Shown here one piece after another: positions 47,172-55,871 of a stretch of DNA of 64,000 nucleotides (the stretch's first letter is position 1; each line of letters opens with the position of its first letter). The notes under the pieces were generated by a model. It searched no databases. It was not told the DNA's origin and saw nothing but the letters and a program-made list of their open reading frames with translations. Made by a program: the position numbers and the translations under genes. This DNA is from an uncultured Clostridia bacterium (GTDB taxonomy: Bacteria > Bacillota > Clostridia > TANB77 > CAG-508): NCBI GenBank assembly GCA_947629045.1, contig CANRCF010000003.1, positions 1 through 64,000 on the forward strand. Reading direction: 5' to 3'.

Positions 47172-47325
47172 AACTAAAAAGAAAGACATATAATAACATA
47201 AAAGAAAGTTTCTGAGGGCGGAACAGGCAGCCGCCACCCATAGTTAGGAGATGTAGGAAGGTCAACCTACCTAAACTTTCTTCAATAAAAAAGGCATCTA
47301 TACTTTTGTAGGTGTCTTTATATTT
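47172..47325 (+). ncRNA. Candidate structured non-coding RNA
   Basis: A free-standing transcript unit with its own promoter and terminator and no open frame. The core is closed by GAAAGTTT/AAACTTTC (47204-47211 with 47273-47280). Inside are two hairpins, GGCGG/CCGCC with loop AACAGGCAG and GTAGG/CCTAC with loop AAGGTCAA, joined by ACCCATAGTTAGGAGAT. The stretch is much richer in G and C than its surroundings. I compared it mentally with SRP, 6S, common riboswitches and tmRNA and found no match. Confidence 0.65.
47290..47325 (+). terminator. Terminator of the structured RNA
   Basis: AAGGCATCTATAC and GTAGGTGTCTT pair imperfectly around TTTT and are followed by a T-rich tail. Confidence 0.65.
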
Positions 47326-47515
47326 TACTTAAAACCATTATACTGTAAGTTTTATTATTAAACTTTATTAAATCTCTTGTTAAATATTATAATCTGTGTT
47401 ATTATATAAATTAATATTTAGGGGTATAGTTTAATATATTATAAAATTTTGCAAATAAGATTATATAATCTTATTTGAAGATAAAATTATAAAGGGCTTA
47501 AGAAATGGAGAAATT

Positions 47516-48111
47516 ATGTTTAAACCTGCTTTTAAGTCTTTTTTTGTACCTTTTATTATTTTAGTTTTTCTTGTAATTTTTATAACTTGTTTTTTCTCTC
47601 CTACTATTTTAAGTAGCTATGTTACATCTTATGAAGATACATATTATTCGTTTGATTTAAATTCTGAATATGTATGGCCTACTCCTGGTTATACTTCCAT
47701 AAATTCTTATTTCGGAAGAAGAAATTCTCCAACTGCTGGTGCTAGTAGTTATCATAAAGGAATTGATATTGGTGCGCCTAAGGGTAGTAAGTTTATTGCT
47801 ATTTGTGATGGCAAAATTACTTTTACTGGTTTTTTAGGTGGTGGTGGCTACACTATTACTTTATCTGTTAATAATATGAAAATTACTTATTGCCATGTTT
47901 CACCAAATTATATTGTAAAGGTTGGAGATATTGTGAAAAAAGGTCAAGTGATACGGCTATGTTGGTCCTAAAAATGTTTATGGTGTTCCTCGGTAACCAA
48001 TACAAAGACGCCAATGGTAATCCTACCAATGGCGCCACTACGGGTCCTCATTTACATTTAGGTGTTAGAGTAAATGATAATTATATAGACCCTCTTTCTC
48101 TATTTAAATAA
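47516..48111 (+). CDS. M23 (LytM) peptidase, needs two +1 frameshifts at CGG
   Basis: A membrane-anchored LytM-type endopeptidase (membrane helix at residues 8-32). The first frame has YFGRRNSP, the zinc motif HKGIDIGAP and ITYCHVSPN, then CGG at 47954. Skipping one C gives GYVGPKNVYGVP for 12 codons up to a second CGG at 47991. Skipping again gives GNQYKDANGNPTNGATTGPH and then LHLGVRVNDNYIDP, which supplies the essential HLH zinc ligand. The full protein is 197 residues. Each shift is +1 at an in-frame CGG, and both are needed to reach the end. The ATG follows GGAGAAATT. Confidence 0.9.
47954..47956 (+). other. CGG +1 recoding site 1 in the M23 peptidase gene
   Basis: The frame reads GTG ATA CGG CTA. 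Skipping C at 47954 reads ATA GGC TAT GTT GGT, the usual IGYVG of LytM domains. Confidence 0.87.
47991..47993 (+). other. CGG +1 recoding site 2 in the M23 peptidase gene
   Basis: Twelve codons after the first site the shifted frame reads GTT CCT CGG TAA. Skipping C at 47991 reads CCT GGT AAC CAA and leads to the HLHLG motif. Confidence 0.87.
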
Positions 48112-48122
48112 TTAAAATATTT

Positions 48123-48821
48123 TTACATATCATCGTCTTCGTCGTAGTCATCTTCTATATCATATTCATTTTCCTCATTTGAAGATTTTTGTTGGTAATT
48201 TTCTTTTTTATTACCACCTTTTTTATGCTGTTCTTTATTGTATACATTTTCGTCGTTTGCTTGCTTATCTTTTTCGATTTCATCATCTTCATATTGTTCT
48301 TCAAATTCATCATTTTCATATTGATTTTTTAATTCTTCATCATATTGTTCATCAGATTCTTCATTTTCTAAGTCATAGTTATTTTGTGAACATCCATGAG
48401 AACAATGATGACAATCGCTTTCACATTCATCTTCTCCGTTCCAGTCTAACTCTATTACATTGTGACATTCTGGGCATTCTACTTCTGTATTTGTTTCGCT
48501 ATTTATATCTGCCACAAATTCATGGTTACAATATGGACAAGTAATCTCAAATTCGTATGGCTCTTCATCTTCATAAATGTCACTTTCAATGCCATCTACT
48601 GCTTTTTGAACTTCTCCAATTTTAGTTTCTATTTCTTTTTGCTTTTCCTCTACTTGTTTTACTTTCATATCTGTAACATATGTTAAACGGTCAATAATAT
48701 CCATAAAAACAACAGAAAGTTCTTGAAATTTTTCTATTACAAATTTTCTTTCTTCTTCGTCTTTAATATTATTTTCTATTTCTTTTAAAATTGTTTGATA
48801 ACGATTTCTTAAATCTGACAT
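48123..48821 (-). CDS. CD1247-type zinc-ribbon protein with acidic tail
   Basis: A 232-residue protein. The N-terminal helical region (residues 1-80, RNRYQTILKEIENNIKDEEE) matches the CD1247 N-terminal domain family of clostridia. A zinc ribbon follows with CPYCNHEF and CPECHNVIEL near residues 94 and 115, then a Cys/His-rich CESDCHHCSHGC and a strongly acidic Asp/Glu/Asn tail of about 80 residues. The function is unknown. It lies directly downstream of efp on the same strand, an order seen in many clostridia. Confidence 0.8.
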   Translation of the reverse strand: MSDLRNRYQTILKEIENNIKDEEERKFVIEKFQELSVVFMDIIDRLTYVTDMKVKQVEEKQKEIETKIGEVQKAVDGIESDIYEDEEPYEFEITCPYCNHEFVADINSETNTEVECPECHNVIELDWNGEDECESDCHHCSHGCSQNNYDLENEESDEQYDEELKNQYENDEFEEQYEDDEIEKDKQANDENVYNKEQHKKGGNKKENYQQKSSNEENEYDIEDDYDEDDDM

Positions 48822-48850
48822 GGCTTTATATAACTTACCTCCGCCTTTAT

Positions 48851-49417
48851 TTATACTCTTTCCATATACTCGCCAGTTCTAGTATCAATACGAATAACGT
48901 CACCTATGTTTACAAACATTGGAACTGAAATTTCATAACCATTTTCTAATGTAGCTGGTTTTCCTGATGTTGTAGTAGTATTTCCAGCAAATCCTGGTTC
49001 TGTATATGTAACTTCCAATTCAACAAACATTGGTGGTTCAACAGAAAATACGTGTCCTTTATATGATAATATTTTAACATTCATATTTTCTTTTAAGAAT
49101 TTTAAGCTATCACCTAATTGATCTTTGTTAAGTGGTAATTGCTCATATGTATTATTATCCATGAAATAATAAATATCACTATCACTATATAAATATTGCA
49201 TTTCTTTCTTTTCAATTTCTGCAGCTGGATATTTTTCAGATGGGTTGAATGTTTTTTCAATTACTGCTCCTGAAATAACATTTTTTAGCTTTGTTCTGAC
49301 AAAAGCTGAGCCCTTTCCTGGTTTTACGTGTTGGAATTCTACTACTTTAAATACGTTTCCGTCCATTTCAAATGTTGTTCCATTTCTAAAATCTCCTGCC
49401 ATATATACTTCTGCCAT
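48851..49417 (-). CDS. efp: Elongation factor P
   Basis: A 188-residue, three-domain protein that relieves ribosome stalling at proline stretches. Domain I carries the loop [17 protein letters not shown] with the tip residue usually modified; domain III has [20 protein letters not shown] and the closing [20 protein letters not shown]. The ATG at 49417 follows GAAAGGAGAATTTACAT. It is downstream of the M24 peptidase gene, with a family A repeat element between, and upstream of the CD1247-type gene. Confidence 0.97.
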   Translation of the reverse strand: MAEVYMAGDFRNGTTFEMDGNVFKVVEFQHVKPGKGSAFVRTKLKNVISGAVIEKTFNPSEKYPAAEIEKKEMQYLYSDSDIYYFMDNNTYEQLPLNKDQLGDSLKFLKENMNVKILSYKGHVFSVEPPMFVELEVTYTEPGFAGNTTTTSGKPATLENGYEISVPMFVNIGDVIRIDTRTGEYMERV

Positions 49418-49541
49418 ATGTAAATTCTCCTTTCAAAATACATTTATATTTTTAAATAAATCCGTACTAAAAATTAGCACTTCATTATTATACACTTTAT
49501 TTAGCCTAAAATCAAGCCTACTATTCAATGTTTATTTTTTT

Positions 49542-49649
49542 ACTAAAAATATAATAGTTTGCAAGCACCGCTTAAGCGTCCTAAGCGAAGCGCGTTTGGA
49601 GCAACTTTATGTTGCGACAGCAAGGTGCAAAAACTATTATATTTTTAGT
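49542..49649. repeat. MITE-like element, family A, copy 3
   Basis: A 108-base element with perfect 19-base terminal inverted repeats (ACTAAAAATATAATAGTTT). Its interior is nearly identical to the copy at 33609. Its right end supplies the stop codon of the M24 peptidase gene (TTA at 49645-49647 on the plus strand). Confidence 0.9.
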
Positions 49650-50739
49650 TAATAATATTTGAAGCATAATTATTTGCACCTACTATAATATAATTCTTGT
49701 CAGATTTAGTTAAATTTATGCAACCAGATTTTGTAATTAATGCTGTATCTTCAATTCTAACGCCAAATTCTCCCGGTAAATAAATTCCCGGTTCATTTGT
49801 AACTACCATATTTTCTTTTAAAGTATTATCGTTATTATAACTGATAAATGGTCTTTCATGAATGTCTAAGCCTACACCATGGCCTAAACTATGCACTAAA
49901 TTATATCCGTGCAAGCGAAAGTCATTATCTACATTTTTAAATAACATTCTAATGCTAGCACCATCTCTCATATCTTTTTCTGTTTGTAATTGATTTTTTA
50001 ATACTAAATCATAAATTGGCTTTATTCTATCTGGCACGAAACCAGCAAATACTGTTCTTGTCATATCTGAACAATAGCCTTTATATTTACATCCAAAATC
50101 AATAGTAATAGGGTCTCCGTTTTCTATTTTCTTATCGGTTGCTTTTGCGTGTGGCATTGATGAATTTTTGCCAGATGCTACTATTGTTTTAAATGAAAGG
50201 TCTTCTGCTCCATGCTCAAAAAAGTATTTTTCTATTTCAAATGCAATTTGCTTTTCTGTCATGCCTATTTTAATAAATTTTGTTATATATGAAAAGCAAT
50301 TGTCTGTTAACTCACAAGCTTTTTTTAATAATTCTATTTCGTTTTCGTCTTTTATCATTCTTTGTTTTTCTAAAATATTTTCTGTTTCTTCTAGGCGGTT
50401 TGCTTTATATCTTTGCATATAATTTTTATATGTGTTATATGTTATGTATGTTTCTTCAAATCCTACATTTTCGCAAAATGAAAAGAAATTTTCATAATCA
50501 TAACTATTAACGTCTGATGCATTATGAACTATAATTTCGTCATCTATTGTTATAATTGACTTTACTTCTTCAATGTATCTACTATCTGTTATATAATGGT
50601 TTTCTTTTCTAGTAATTAGCAAAATTCCTTCTGCATCAATCCCAGTTAAGTACCTTATATTTACTGGATTTGATACAATCATTCCTTGCATATCTAAACC
50701 ACGAATTTTTTCTCTTAACCATTTTATTTTATTATTCAT
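49645..50739 (-). CDS. Xaa-Pro aminopeptidase family (M24) peptidase
   Basis: A 364-residue protein with an N-terminal creatinase-like domain (residues 1-125) and a C-terminal pita-bread metallopeptidase domain. The metal ligands are visible in TIDFGCKYKGYCSDMTRT, LVHSLGHGVGLDIHE, VVTNEPGIYLPG and GVRIEDTALIT. It releases N-terminal residues before proline. I prefer the ATG at 50739 because GGTGGTTGG lies before it, while 50754 has no site. It precedes efp, the usual clostridial order. The stop codon comes from the repeat element. Confidence 0.93.
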   Translation of the reverse strand: MNNKIKWLREKIRGLDMQGMIVSNPVNIRYLTGIDAEGILLITRKENHYITDSRYIEEVKSIITIDDEIIVHNASDVNSYDYENFFSFCENVGFEETYITYNTYKNYMQRYKANRLEETENILEKQRMIKDENEIELLKKACELTDNCFSYITKFIKIGMTEKQIAFEIEKYFFEHGAEDLSFKTIVASGKNSSMPHAKATDKKIENGDPITIDFGCKYKGYCSDMTRTVFAGFVPDRIKPIYDLVLKNQLQTEKDMRDGASIRMLFKNVDNDFRLHGYNLVHSLGHGVGLDIHERPFISYNNDNTLKENMVVTNEPGIYLPGEFGVRIEDTALITKSGCINLTKSDKNYIIVGANNYASNIIN

Positions 50740-50899
50740 ACCAACCACCACCATTTACGGTATTTTAATTTTTAAAAAAACTATTAAACTTCTAATTGTT
50801 CTTTTATTTTAAATAGCTTTAATTTATTTTATATTTAAATTAATAACACATCTATCTTAATAACATCAATTTAATATTATTATTTTTGAATATAACTTA

Positions 50900-51661
50900 T
50901 TAACCTTTAAATAGTCCTAATGTAAATATTTTTAAAACTATTGTTAATAATAAATTTGCTGGTGTAAAAATAACTATAAAACTTGCTAGTACAATAAATG
51001 GTCCAAATGGTATATAGTCATTTGCTTTTTTTCTTCTAAATATAAGAATTCCTATACTAATAACTGCTGCTAGTAAAAATGCTAATGCTGAAACAATTAA
51101 AATATTGCTCCAACCTAGGAATAAACCTAATGCTGCCATAAGCTTTACGTCACCAAAGCCCATTGCTTCTTTTCCTGCAATTATGCCACCTATTAAAGTT
51201 ATAAGTAAGAAAATTCCTCCACCTGCAAGCAAGCCTAAAAATCTATTTGTAAATGTAGTTACAATTATGCTTGTGTCTGATACAGCTTCAACGAATGTAA
51301 ATAAAAGTCCTACTTCGAACAAACTTAAATTAAGTCTATTTGGAATAATTTGAAATTTATAATCTATGCAAAAAACTGATAAAAGCATTGGAGCTAAGAA
51401 TAAGTATTCTAATAGTTTAACAATATTATTTCCAAAGAAATATAGTATTCCTATATATATTATGGCTGTTAGAATAATAAGTATGTAATTTGGTTTTGTA
51501 TTTTTTAAATAAATTTTGAAAAAATCTCTTGAAATAACTTTCTTTTCTTCTGGTAAACGCTTGTTACACCAATCTACAAATTGACCTATAAATAGTCCTA
51601 TAATTCCCACTAATACATAGTATAAAATATGAATATCATTTATATACATTATTTTTTTCAT
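50900..51661 (-). CDS. Prepilin peptidase (type IV leader peptidase, A24)
   Basis: A 253-residue polytopic membrane protein. The two catalytic aspartates lie in VFCIDYKFQIIPN near residue 92 and in EAMGFGDVKLMAALGLFLGW near residue 170. It cleaves and may methylate type IV prepilins. The N-terminal zinc-finger-like cysteines of longer homologues are absent. The window contains a pilin-like substrate candidate (the pilin-FGE protein at 19196). It follows yqeG closely on the same strand. Confidence 0.92.
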   Translation of the reverse strand: MKKIMYINDIHILYYVLVGIIGLFIGQFVDWCNKRLPEEKKVISRDFFKIYLKNTKPNYILIILTAIIYIGILYFFGNNIVKLLEYLFLAPMLLSVFCIDYKFQIIPNRLNLSLFEVGLLFTFVEAVSDTSIIVTTFTNRFLGLLAGGGIFLLITLIGGIIAGKEAMGFGDVKLMAALGLFLGWSNILIVSALAFLLAAVISIGILIFRRKKANDYIPFGPFIVLASFIVIFTPANLLLTIVLKIFTLGLFKG

Positions 51662-51700
51662 ATGATATTTAAAAAATTAAATAATCATATGCTCCTTTCT

Positions 51701-52199
51701 TCATTTATTTCTACTTTTTTGATACATTTTTATAATAATTTCTTCTATTGGTCTTTTTATTCTTGTCATAAATATATCTTCTTTGCTAATTGGTTTTACC
51801 AAAATTGAAAACATTTTACTTCTGTTTGCACCAATTACATCTGTTAATATTTGGTCGCCTACTCCTGCAATGTTTTCTGCTGGTAATCCGCATTTTTTCT
51901 CTTACTTTATTAAAGCCACTTTTTAGTGGTTTCTTGGCAAAGTTTATATATGGTATGTCTAGTTTTTGTGATACATTTTCTACTTTTTCTTTATGGTTTG
52001 TGTTTGATAATATAAAAAACGAAATCCCCTCTTGCTTTAAATTTTTAACCCATTCTTCTATTCCGTCTGGCATATTTTTGTAATAGTCTATCAAAGTATT
52101 GTCTACATCTAAAATAAGACCCTTAATATCGTTTTTTCTAAGCATATCTATTGTTATTTCTTTTACGCTATTTACGTATAATTTTGGATATAGCATCAT
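51701..52199 (-). CDS. yqeG: YqeG-type HAD phosphatase, +1 frameshift at CGG
   Basis: A HAD-superfamily phosphatase of the YqeG/PgpP-like family, which includes phosphatidylglycerophosphatases. The N-terminal IKGLILDVDNTLIDYY carries the nucleophile, and ISFFILSNTNHKEKVENV is motif II. The zero frame reads VREKM then CGG and runs on for 24 residues of unrelated sequence. Skipping C at 51890 gives GLPAENIAGVGDQILTDVIG, the motif IV region with the essential GDQ, and a total of 165 residues, normal for the family. The +1 frame ends at TGA (51701). Confidence 0.92.
51888..51890 (-). other. CGG +1 recoding site in yqeG
   Basis: The frame reads AAA ATG CGG ATT. Skipping C at 51890 reads ATG GGA TTA CCA and restores HAD motif IV (AGVGDQ). 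Confidence 0.87.
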
Positions 52200-52346
52200 T
52201 ATGCCTCCATTTTTTGTTCTTTTCTTTAATTATATTACCAATATGCTTTTAATTTGTCAAGGAGAAGTTTGATTTTCAAATTTTATTTGCAGAATTGCAT
52301 TTAATTTTTCACTTGACTGTTTTAATTTAATTAATTATTTATTACA

Positions 52347-53111
52347 TTACTTGCAAAATCTATGCTTTCCTATTGTTACAGTCATAGGTCTTGACCATAT
52401 CCATTTATTTGTTGCTGTGCTAGGGTTAAAATAATAAATTGCACCATAGCTTGGGTCCCAACCATTTAAAGCGTCTTGTGCTGCTTTTTTTGCAGTAGAG
52501 TTTGGCGATAAGTTTATTTGCCCATCTGATACTGCATCAAATGCCCCTGACTGATATATAACTCCTGCTACTGAGTTTGGAAATGAGCTACTTTTTACTC
52601 TGTTTAATACAACTGCTGCTACTGCTACTTGACCTGTATATGGCTCTCCTCTTGATTCTCCGTATACCAATCTTGAAAGTAAATTTAAGTCGTTAGAATT
52701 GTTTGAGCTAGAGCCCGATGACGAAGAAGATGAACTATAAATTCCCATTGCTGCTAATGTATTTTTGCCTGCTATTCCATCTACTGTTAATCCATTTTTT
52801 GATTGAAAATATCTTACTGCTGATTGTGTTTTGCTACCATAAATTCCATCTATACTTCCATTATAATATCCCCATCTTTTTAATTTTGTTTGTATTTGTA
52901 TTACTTCATCTCCTCTAGAGCCATATTTTGATAATGCTTCTGCCTCATTATTTCTAAAAAAGATATTATATGAAACAAATATTGTAAAAATTATAAATAA
53001 AATTATAACTGTTATTATTCTTTTCTTGTTTTTGGTTATAATATTCTTTTTTGTAAAACTATTTTTTTCAAAATCATTTTTTATAAATATGTTCTTTATA
53101 AAATTTTTCAT
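52347..53111 (-). CDS. sleB: Spore cortex-lytic enzyme SleB
   Basis: A 254-residue protein: an N-terminal hydrophobic segment (about residues 32-52), a peptidoglycan-binding domain (GSRGDEVIQIQTKLKRWGYY, VDGIAGKNTL) and a C-terminal SleB/CwlJ hydrolase domain (RLVYGESRGEPYTGQVAVAA, AIYYFNPSTATNKWIWSRP). The catalytic Glu is in YGESRGE. It degrades spore cortex at germination. It lies downstream of fhs on the same strand, about 140 bases away. Confidence 0.94.
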   Translation of the reverse strand: MKNFIKNIFIKNDFEKNSFTKKNIITKNKKRIITVIILFIIFTIFVSYNIFFRNNEAEALSKYGSRGDEVIQIQTKLKRWGYYNGSIDGIYGSKTQSAVRYFQSKNGLTVDGIAGKNTLAAMGIYSSSSSSSGSSSNNSNDLNLLSRLVYGESRGEPYTGQVAVAAVVLNRVKSSSFPNSVAGVIYQSGAFDAVSDGQINLSPNSTAKKAAQDALNGWDPSYGAIYYFNPSTATNKWIWSRPMTVTIGKHRFCK

Positions 53112-53250
53112 AAAAAAGCACCACTTTCCGATTATTTTTAAATTTATTTTAACCAGAAATGGTGTATTTATACAGTTTTTAAATATGTAATCATGCTTTT
53201 TTAACTAATTTCATAACTAATATTTTTATAAAGTTTTTTATATATTATAA

Positions 53251-54912
53251 TTAGAAAATTCCTACTATATTTCCATCTTCGTCAATGTCTATTTTTTCTG
53301 CTGATGGAACTTTTGGAAGTCCAGGCATTGTCATAATTTTTCCTGTTAAAACAACAATAAATTCTGCTCCTGCTCTTAGTATAACATCTTGTACATGAAT
53401 TTTAAAAGGTTCTTTGCACTCTAAATTTTTAGCATCATCTGAGAAGGAATATTGTGTTTTTGCAATGCAAACTGGTAAATTATCATAACCTAGTGCTTTA
53501 ATTTCTTCTATTTTTTTCATAGATTCATCCGTAAATTCTACTCCTTCTGCTCCATATATTTTTGTTGCTACGGCCTTAATTTTATTTTCTATTGTTTCAT
53601 CTAGTTCGTATGCATATTTGAAATTGCTTGGCTTTTCTACTAAGTCCACTACTTTTTCTGCTAAATCTTTTGCACCTTTTCCACCTTTTTCCCAGCTTTC
53701 TACTAAGCTTAACTCTATTCCTTTTTCTTGTAATTTTTCTTTTAAGAAATTTATTTCATTTTCTGTGTCATATGTGTATTTATTTATTGCTACTATTACA
53801 TTTAATCCATAATGGTCTTTTAAGTTTTCTATATGTTTTTCTAAGTTTGCAAATCCTCTTTGCAAATATTCCATGTTTTCATTTTTAATTTCTTCTTTTG
53901 GCATTCCACCATGATATTTTAATGCTTTAATTGTAGCTACACATACTACTGCATCTGGCTTTAAACTTGCTTTTCTGCATTTAATGTCTAAGAATTTTTC
54001 TGCTCCTAAGTCAGCACCAAATCCAGCTTCTGTTATTATATAGTCACCTAATTTTAATGCTAATTTTGTTGCTATAATACTATTGCAACCATGTGCAATA
54101 TTAGCAAATGGGCCACCATGAACTATTGCAGGAACTTTTTCTAATGTTTGTACTAAATTTGGTTGTAAAGCATCTTTTAATAAAACTGCCATAGCTCCAT
54201 CTGCTTTTAAATTTCTTGCTGTAACTGGCTTATTTTCTTTATTATATCCAATTATGATATTTCCTAGTCTTCGTTTCAAATCTTTGCTATCTGTTGCTAG
54301 GCAAAATATTGCCATTATTTCAGATGCAACTGAAATATCAAATCCGTCTGTTCTTGGTACAATATTTTTTTCGTTTGATAAACCTGTTTCTACTGTTCTT
54401 AATTGTCTATCATTTAAATCTACACATCTTTTCCATACTACTTTTTCTATTCCTAGCTCGTTTCCAAAATAGATGTGGTTATCTATCATACTTGCTAATA
54501 AATTATTTGCTGATGTAATTGCATGGATATCTCCTGTGAAATGCAAGTTAATATCTTCCATTGGGGCTATTTGGCTATGTCCACCACCTGTTGCACCACC
54601 TTTAATTCCAAATACAGGTCCTAATGAAGGCTCACGCAAAGCTAGAACTGGTTTCTTACCGATTTCTTTTAATCCATCTGCTAAACCTATTGCCATTGTA
54701 GTTTTACCTTCTCCAAGTGGTGTTGGATTTATTGCTGTCACTAATACTAACTTTCCATTTTTTCTGTCTTTTCTTTTTTCATAAGCATCCAAAGAAATTT
54801 TTGCCTTATACTTTCCATATTGCTCCAATTCTTCTTCATCTATTCCTATAGATTTTGCTATGTTTGTAATTGGCTCTAATTTAGTATTTCTTGCTATCTC
54901 AATATCTTCCAT
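53251..54912 (-). CDS. fhs: Formate-tetrahydrofolate ligase
   Basis: A 553-residue enzyme of standard length that makes 10-formyl-THF from formate, ATP and THF. The ATP-binding loop TPLGEGKTTMAIGLADGL is near residue 65; EPSLGPVFGIKGGATGGGHS and NLHFTGDIHAITSANNLLAS follow, and the C-terminus ends MPGLPKVPSAEKIDIDEDG. It supplies one-carbon units for purines and, with Fmt in this window, for initiator tRNA formylation. The ATG follows GAAAGGATGTAAAAA. Confidence 0.98.
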   Translation of the reverse strand: MEDIEIARNTKLEPITNIAKSIGIDEEELEQYGKYKAKISLDAYEKRKDRKNGKLVLVTAINPTPLGEGKTTMAIGLADGLKEIGKKPVLALREPSLGPVFGIKGGATGGGHSQIAPMEDINLHFTGDIHAITSANNLLASMIDNHIYFGNELGIEKVVWKRCVDLNDRQLRTVETGLSNEKNIVPRTDGFDISVASEIMAIFCLATDSKDLKRRLGNIIIGYNKENKPVTARNLKADGAMAVLLKDALQPNLVQTLEKVPAIVHGGPFANIAHGCNSIIATKLALKLGDYIITEAGFGADLGAEKFLDIKCRKASLKPDAVVCVATIKALKYHGGMPKEEIKNENMEYLQRGFANLEKHIENLKDHYGLNVIVAINKYTYDTENEINFLKEKLQEKGIELSLVESWEKGGKGAKDLAEKVVDLVEKPSNFKYAYELDETIENKIKAVATKIYGAEGVEFTDESMKKIEEIKALGYDNLPVCIAKTQYSFSDDAKNLECKEPFKIHVQDVILRAGAEFIVVLTGKIMTMPGLPKVPSAEKIDIDEDGNIVGIF

Positions 54913-54964
54913 TTTTTACATCCTTTCTCTCTTATTGATTATAAAATTTAATTTTTTATTTATT

Positions 54965-55110
54965 ATGAAATAATATAATATTTTTGTAGCGTGGCTGTGG
55001 GGACCAACAAGCATACAGTCTGTTAAAAAACTGTAGTTTCCGCTAACAAAGTTTTTTTACAGACTGTGCGAAGTAGGGAAAGGAGCGAAAAAAATATTAT
55101 ATTATTTCAT
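54965..55110. repeat. MITE-like element, family B
   Basis: A 146-base element with perfect 21-base terminal inverted repeats (ATGAAATAATATAATATTTT-T). An inner inverted repeat (ACAGTCTGTTAAAAAACT against AGTTTTTTTACAGACTGT, with a mismatch) forms a long central hairpin. The ends differ from family A. It lies between fhs and the DUF212 gene and has no open frame. Confidence 0.85.
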
Positions 55111-55140
55111 ATTATATATCACATTTTTAAAATAAGGAAA

Positions 55141-55587
55141 TTAGATAATAAGCCCCACTATTAGCCCAATAAGCGCTCCCACAAATACTTGTACTGGTGT
55201 ATGTCCTAAAACTTCTACTAACCTTTCTTGTACCTCTAAATTTGTAAGACCCGGCGTTTCTATAATTTTATTTAATAATTTTGCTTGTTTTCCTGCTGCC
55301 CTTCTAACACCTGCTGCATCATACATTACTATAAATGAAAAAATTAATGATATGCCAAATAAAGGCGAGGTTATTCCTTCTGCCTTTGCTATCATTGTTG
55401 TTAAAGAAATTACAACCGCAGAATGTGAACTTGGCATTCCACCTGCTTGTAAAATTCTTTTAAAATTAAATTTTTTTGTTACTATTAAATCATAAATTAG
55501 TTTAAATAATTGTATTCCAAACCATACTAAAAATGGCACAATAATATACTTATATAATTGTATAAACTCTATAATCCCCTTTATCAT
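55141..55587 (-). CDS. Divergent PAP2 family membrane protein (DUF212)
   Basis: A 148-residue membrane protein of the YuiD/DUF212 family. The conserved AGGMPSSHSAVVISLTTMIA (PSSHSA phosphatase-like motif), MYDAAGVRRAAGKQA and LGHTPVQVFVGALIG are all visible. It is thought to be a phosphatidic-acid-phosphatase-like enzyme, but the substrate is unproven. It begins about 40 bases after xseB on the same strand. Confidence 0.92.
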   Translation of the reverse strand: MIKGIIEFIQLYKYIIVPFLVWFGIQLFKLIYDLIVTKKFNFKRILQAGGMPSSHSAVVISLTTMIAKAEGITSPLFGISLIFSFIVMYDAAGVRRAAGKQAKLLNKIIETPGLTNLEVQERLVEVLGHTPVQVFVGALIGLIVGLII

Positions 55588-55625
55588 TTTTCTTCTTTCC
55601 TCTTTTAGCTTTAATTTGTTTCTAG

Positions 55626-55865
55626 TTAATCCTCTTCTGGATTAAAATCTTCTTCTTTTAGATTTCCATTATCATTTAATAAAATTGTTATTCTTTTTTC
55701 TGCGTCTTCTAATAAACTATTACATTTTTTTGAAAGCTTCATTCCTTCTTCAAATTTATTAACTGAGCTATCTAAATCTAAATCGCCTTTTTCTAACTCT
55801 TGGGCTATTTCTTCTAGTTTTTTTATTGATTCTTCGAAATTTAAGTCTTCTTTCTTGTTTGACAT
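55626..55865 (-). CDS. xseB: Exodeoxyribonuclease VII small subunit
   Basis: A 79-residue helical protein with the family core FEESIKKLEEIAQELEKGDL, then DLDSSVNKFEEGMKLSKKCN. It binds XseA to form the single-strand exonuclease. It lies about 600 bases after xseA with one unknown gene between them, a small departure from the usual adjacency. Confidence 0.94.
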   Translation of the reverse strand: MSNKKEDLNFEESIKKLEEIAQELEKGDLDLDSSVNKFEEGMKLSKKCNSLLEDAEKRITILLNDNGNLKEEDFNPEED

Positions 55866-55871
55866 ATCTTT

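Noticed and set aside
47204..47280. SRP RNA, 6S RNA, a NiCo or ZTP riboswitch, or tRNA
   Set aside because: The conserved cores of these classes are missing, and no downstream gene is positioned for riboswitch control before the terminator.
47890..48111. Separate small gene downstream of the M23 peptidase
   Set aside because: Its first half is a shadow of the peptidase; only the part after the second CGG is conserved.
51701..51703. TGA read as an amino acid (altered stop code)
   Set aside because: The recoded yqeG ends normally at this TGA and other reading frames end at TAA, TAG or TGA without conserved continuation.
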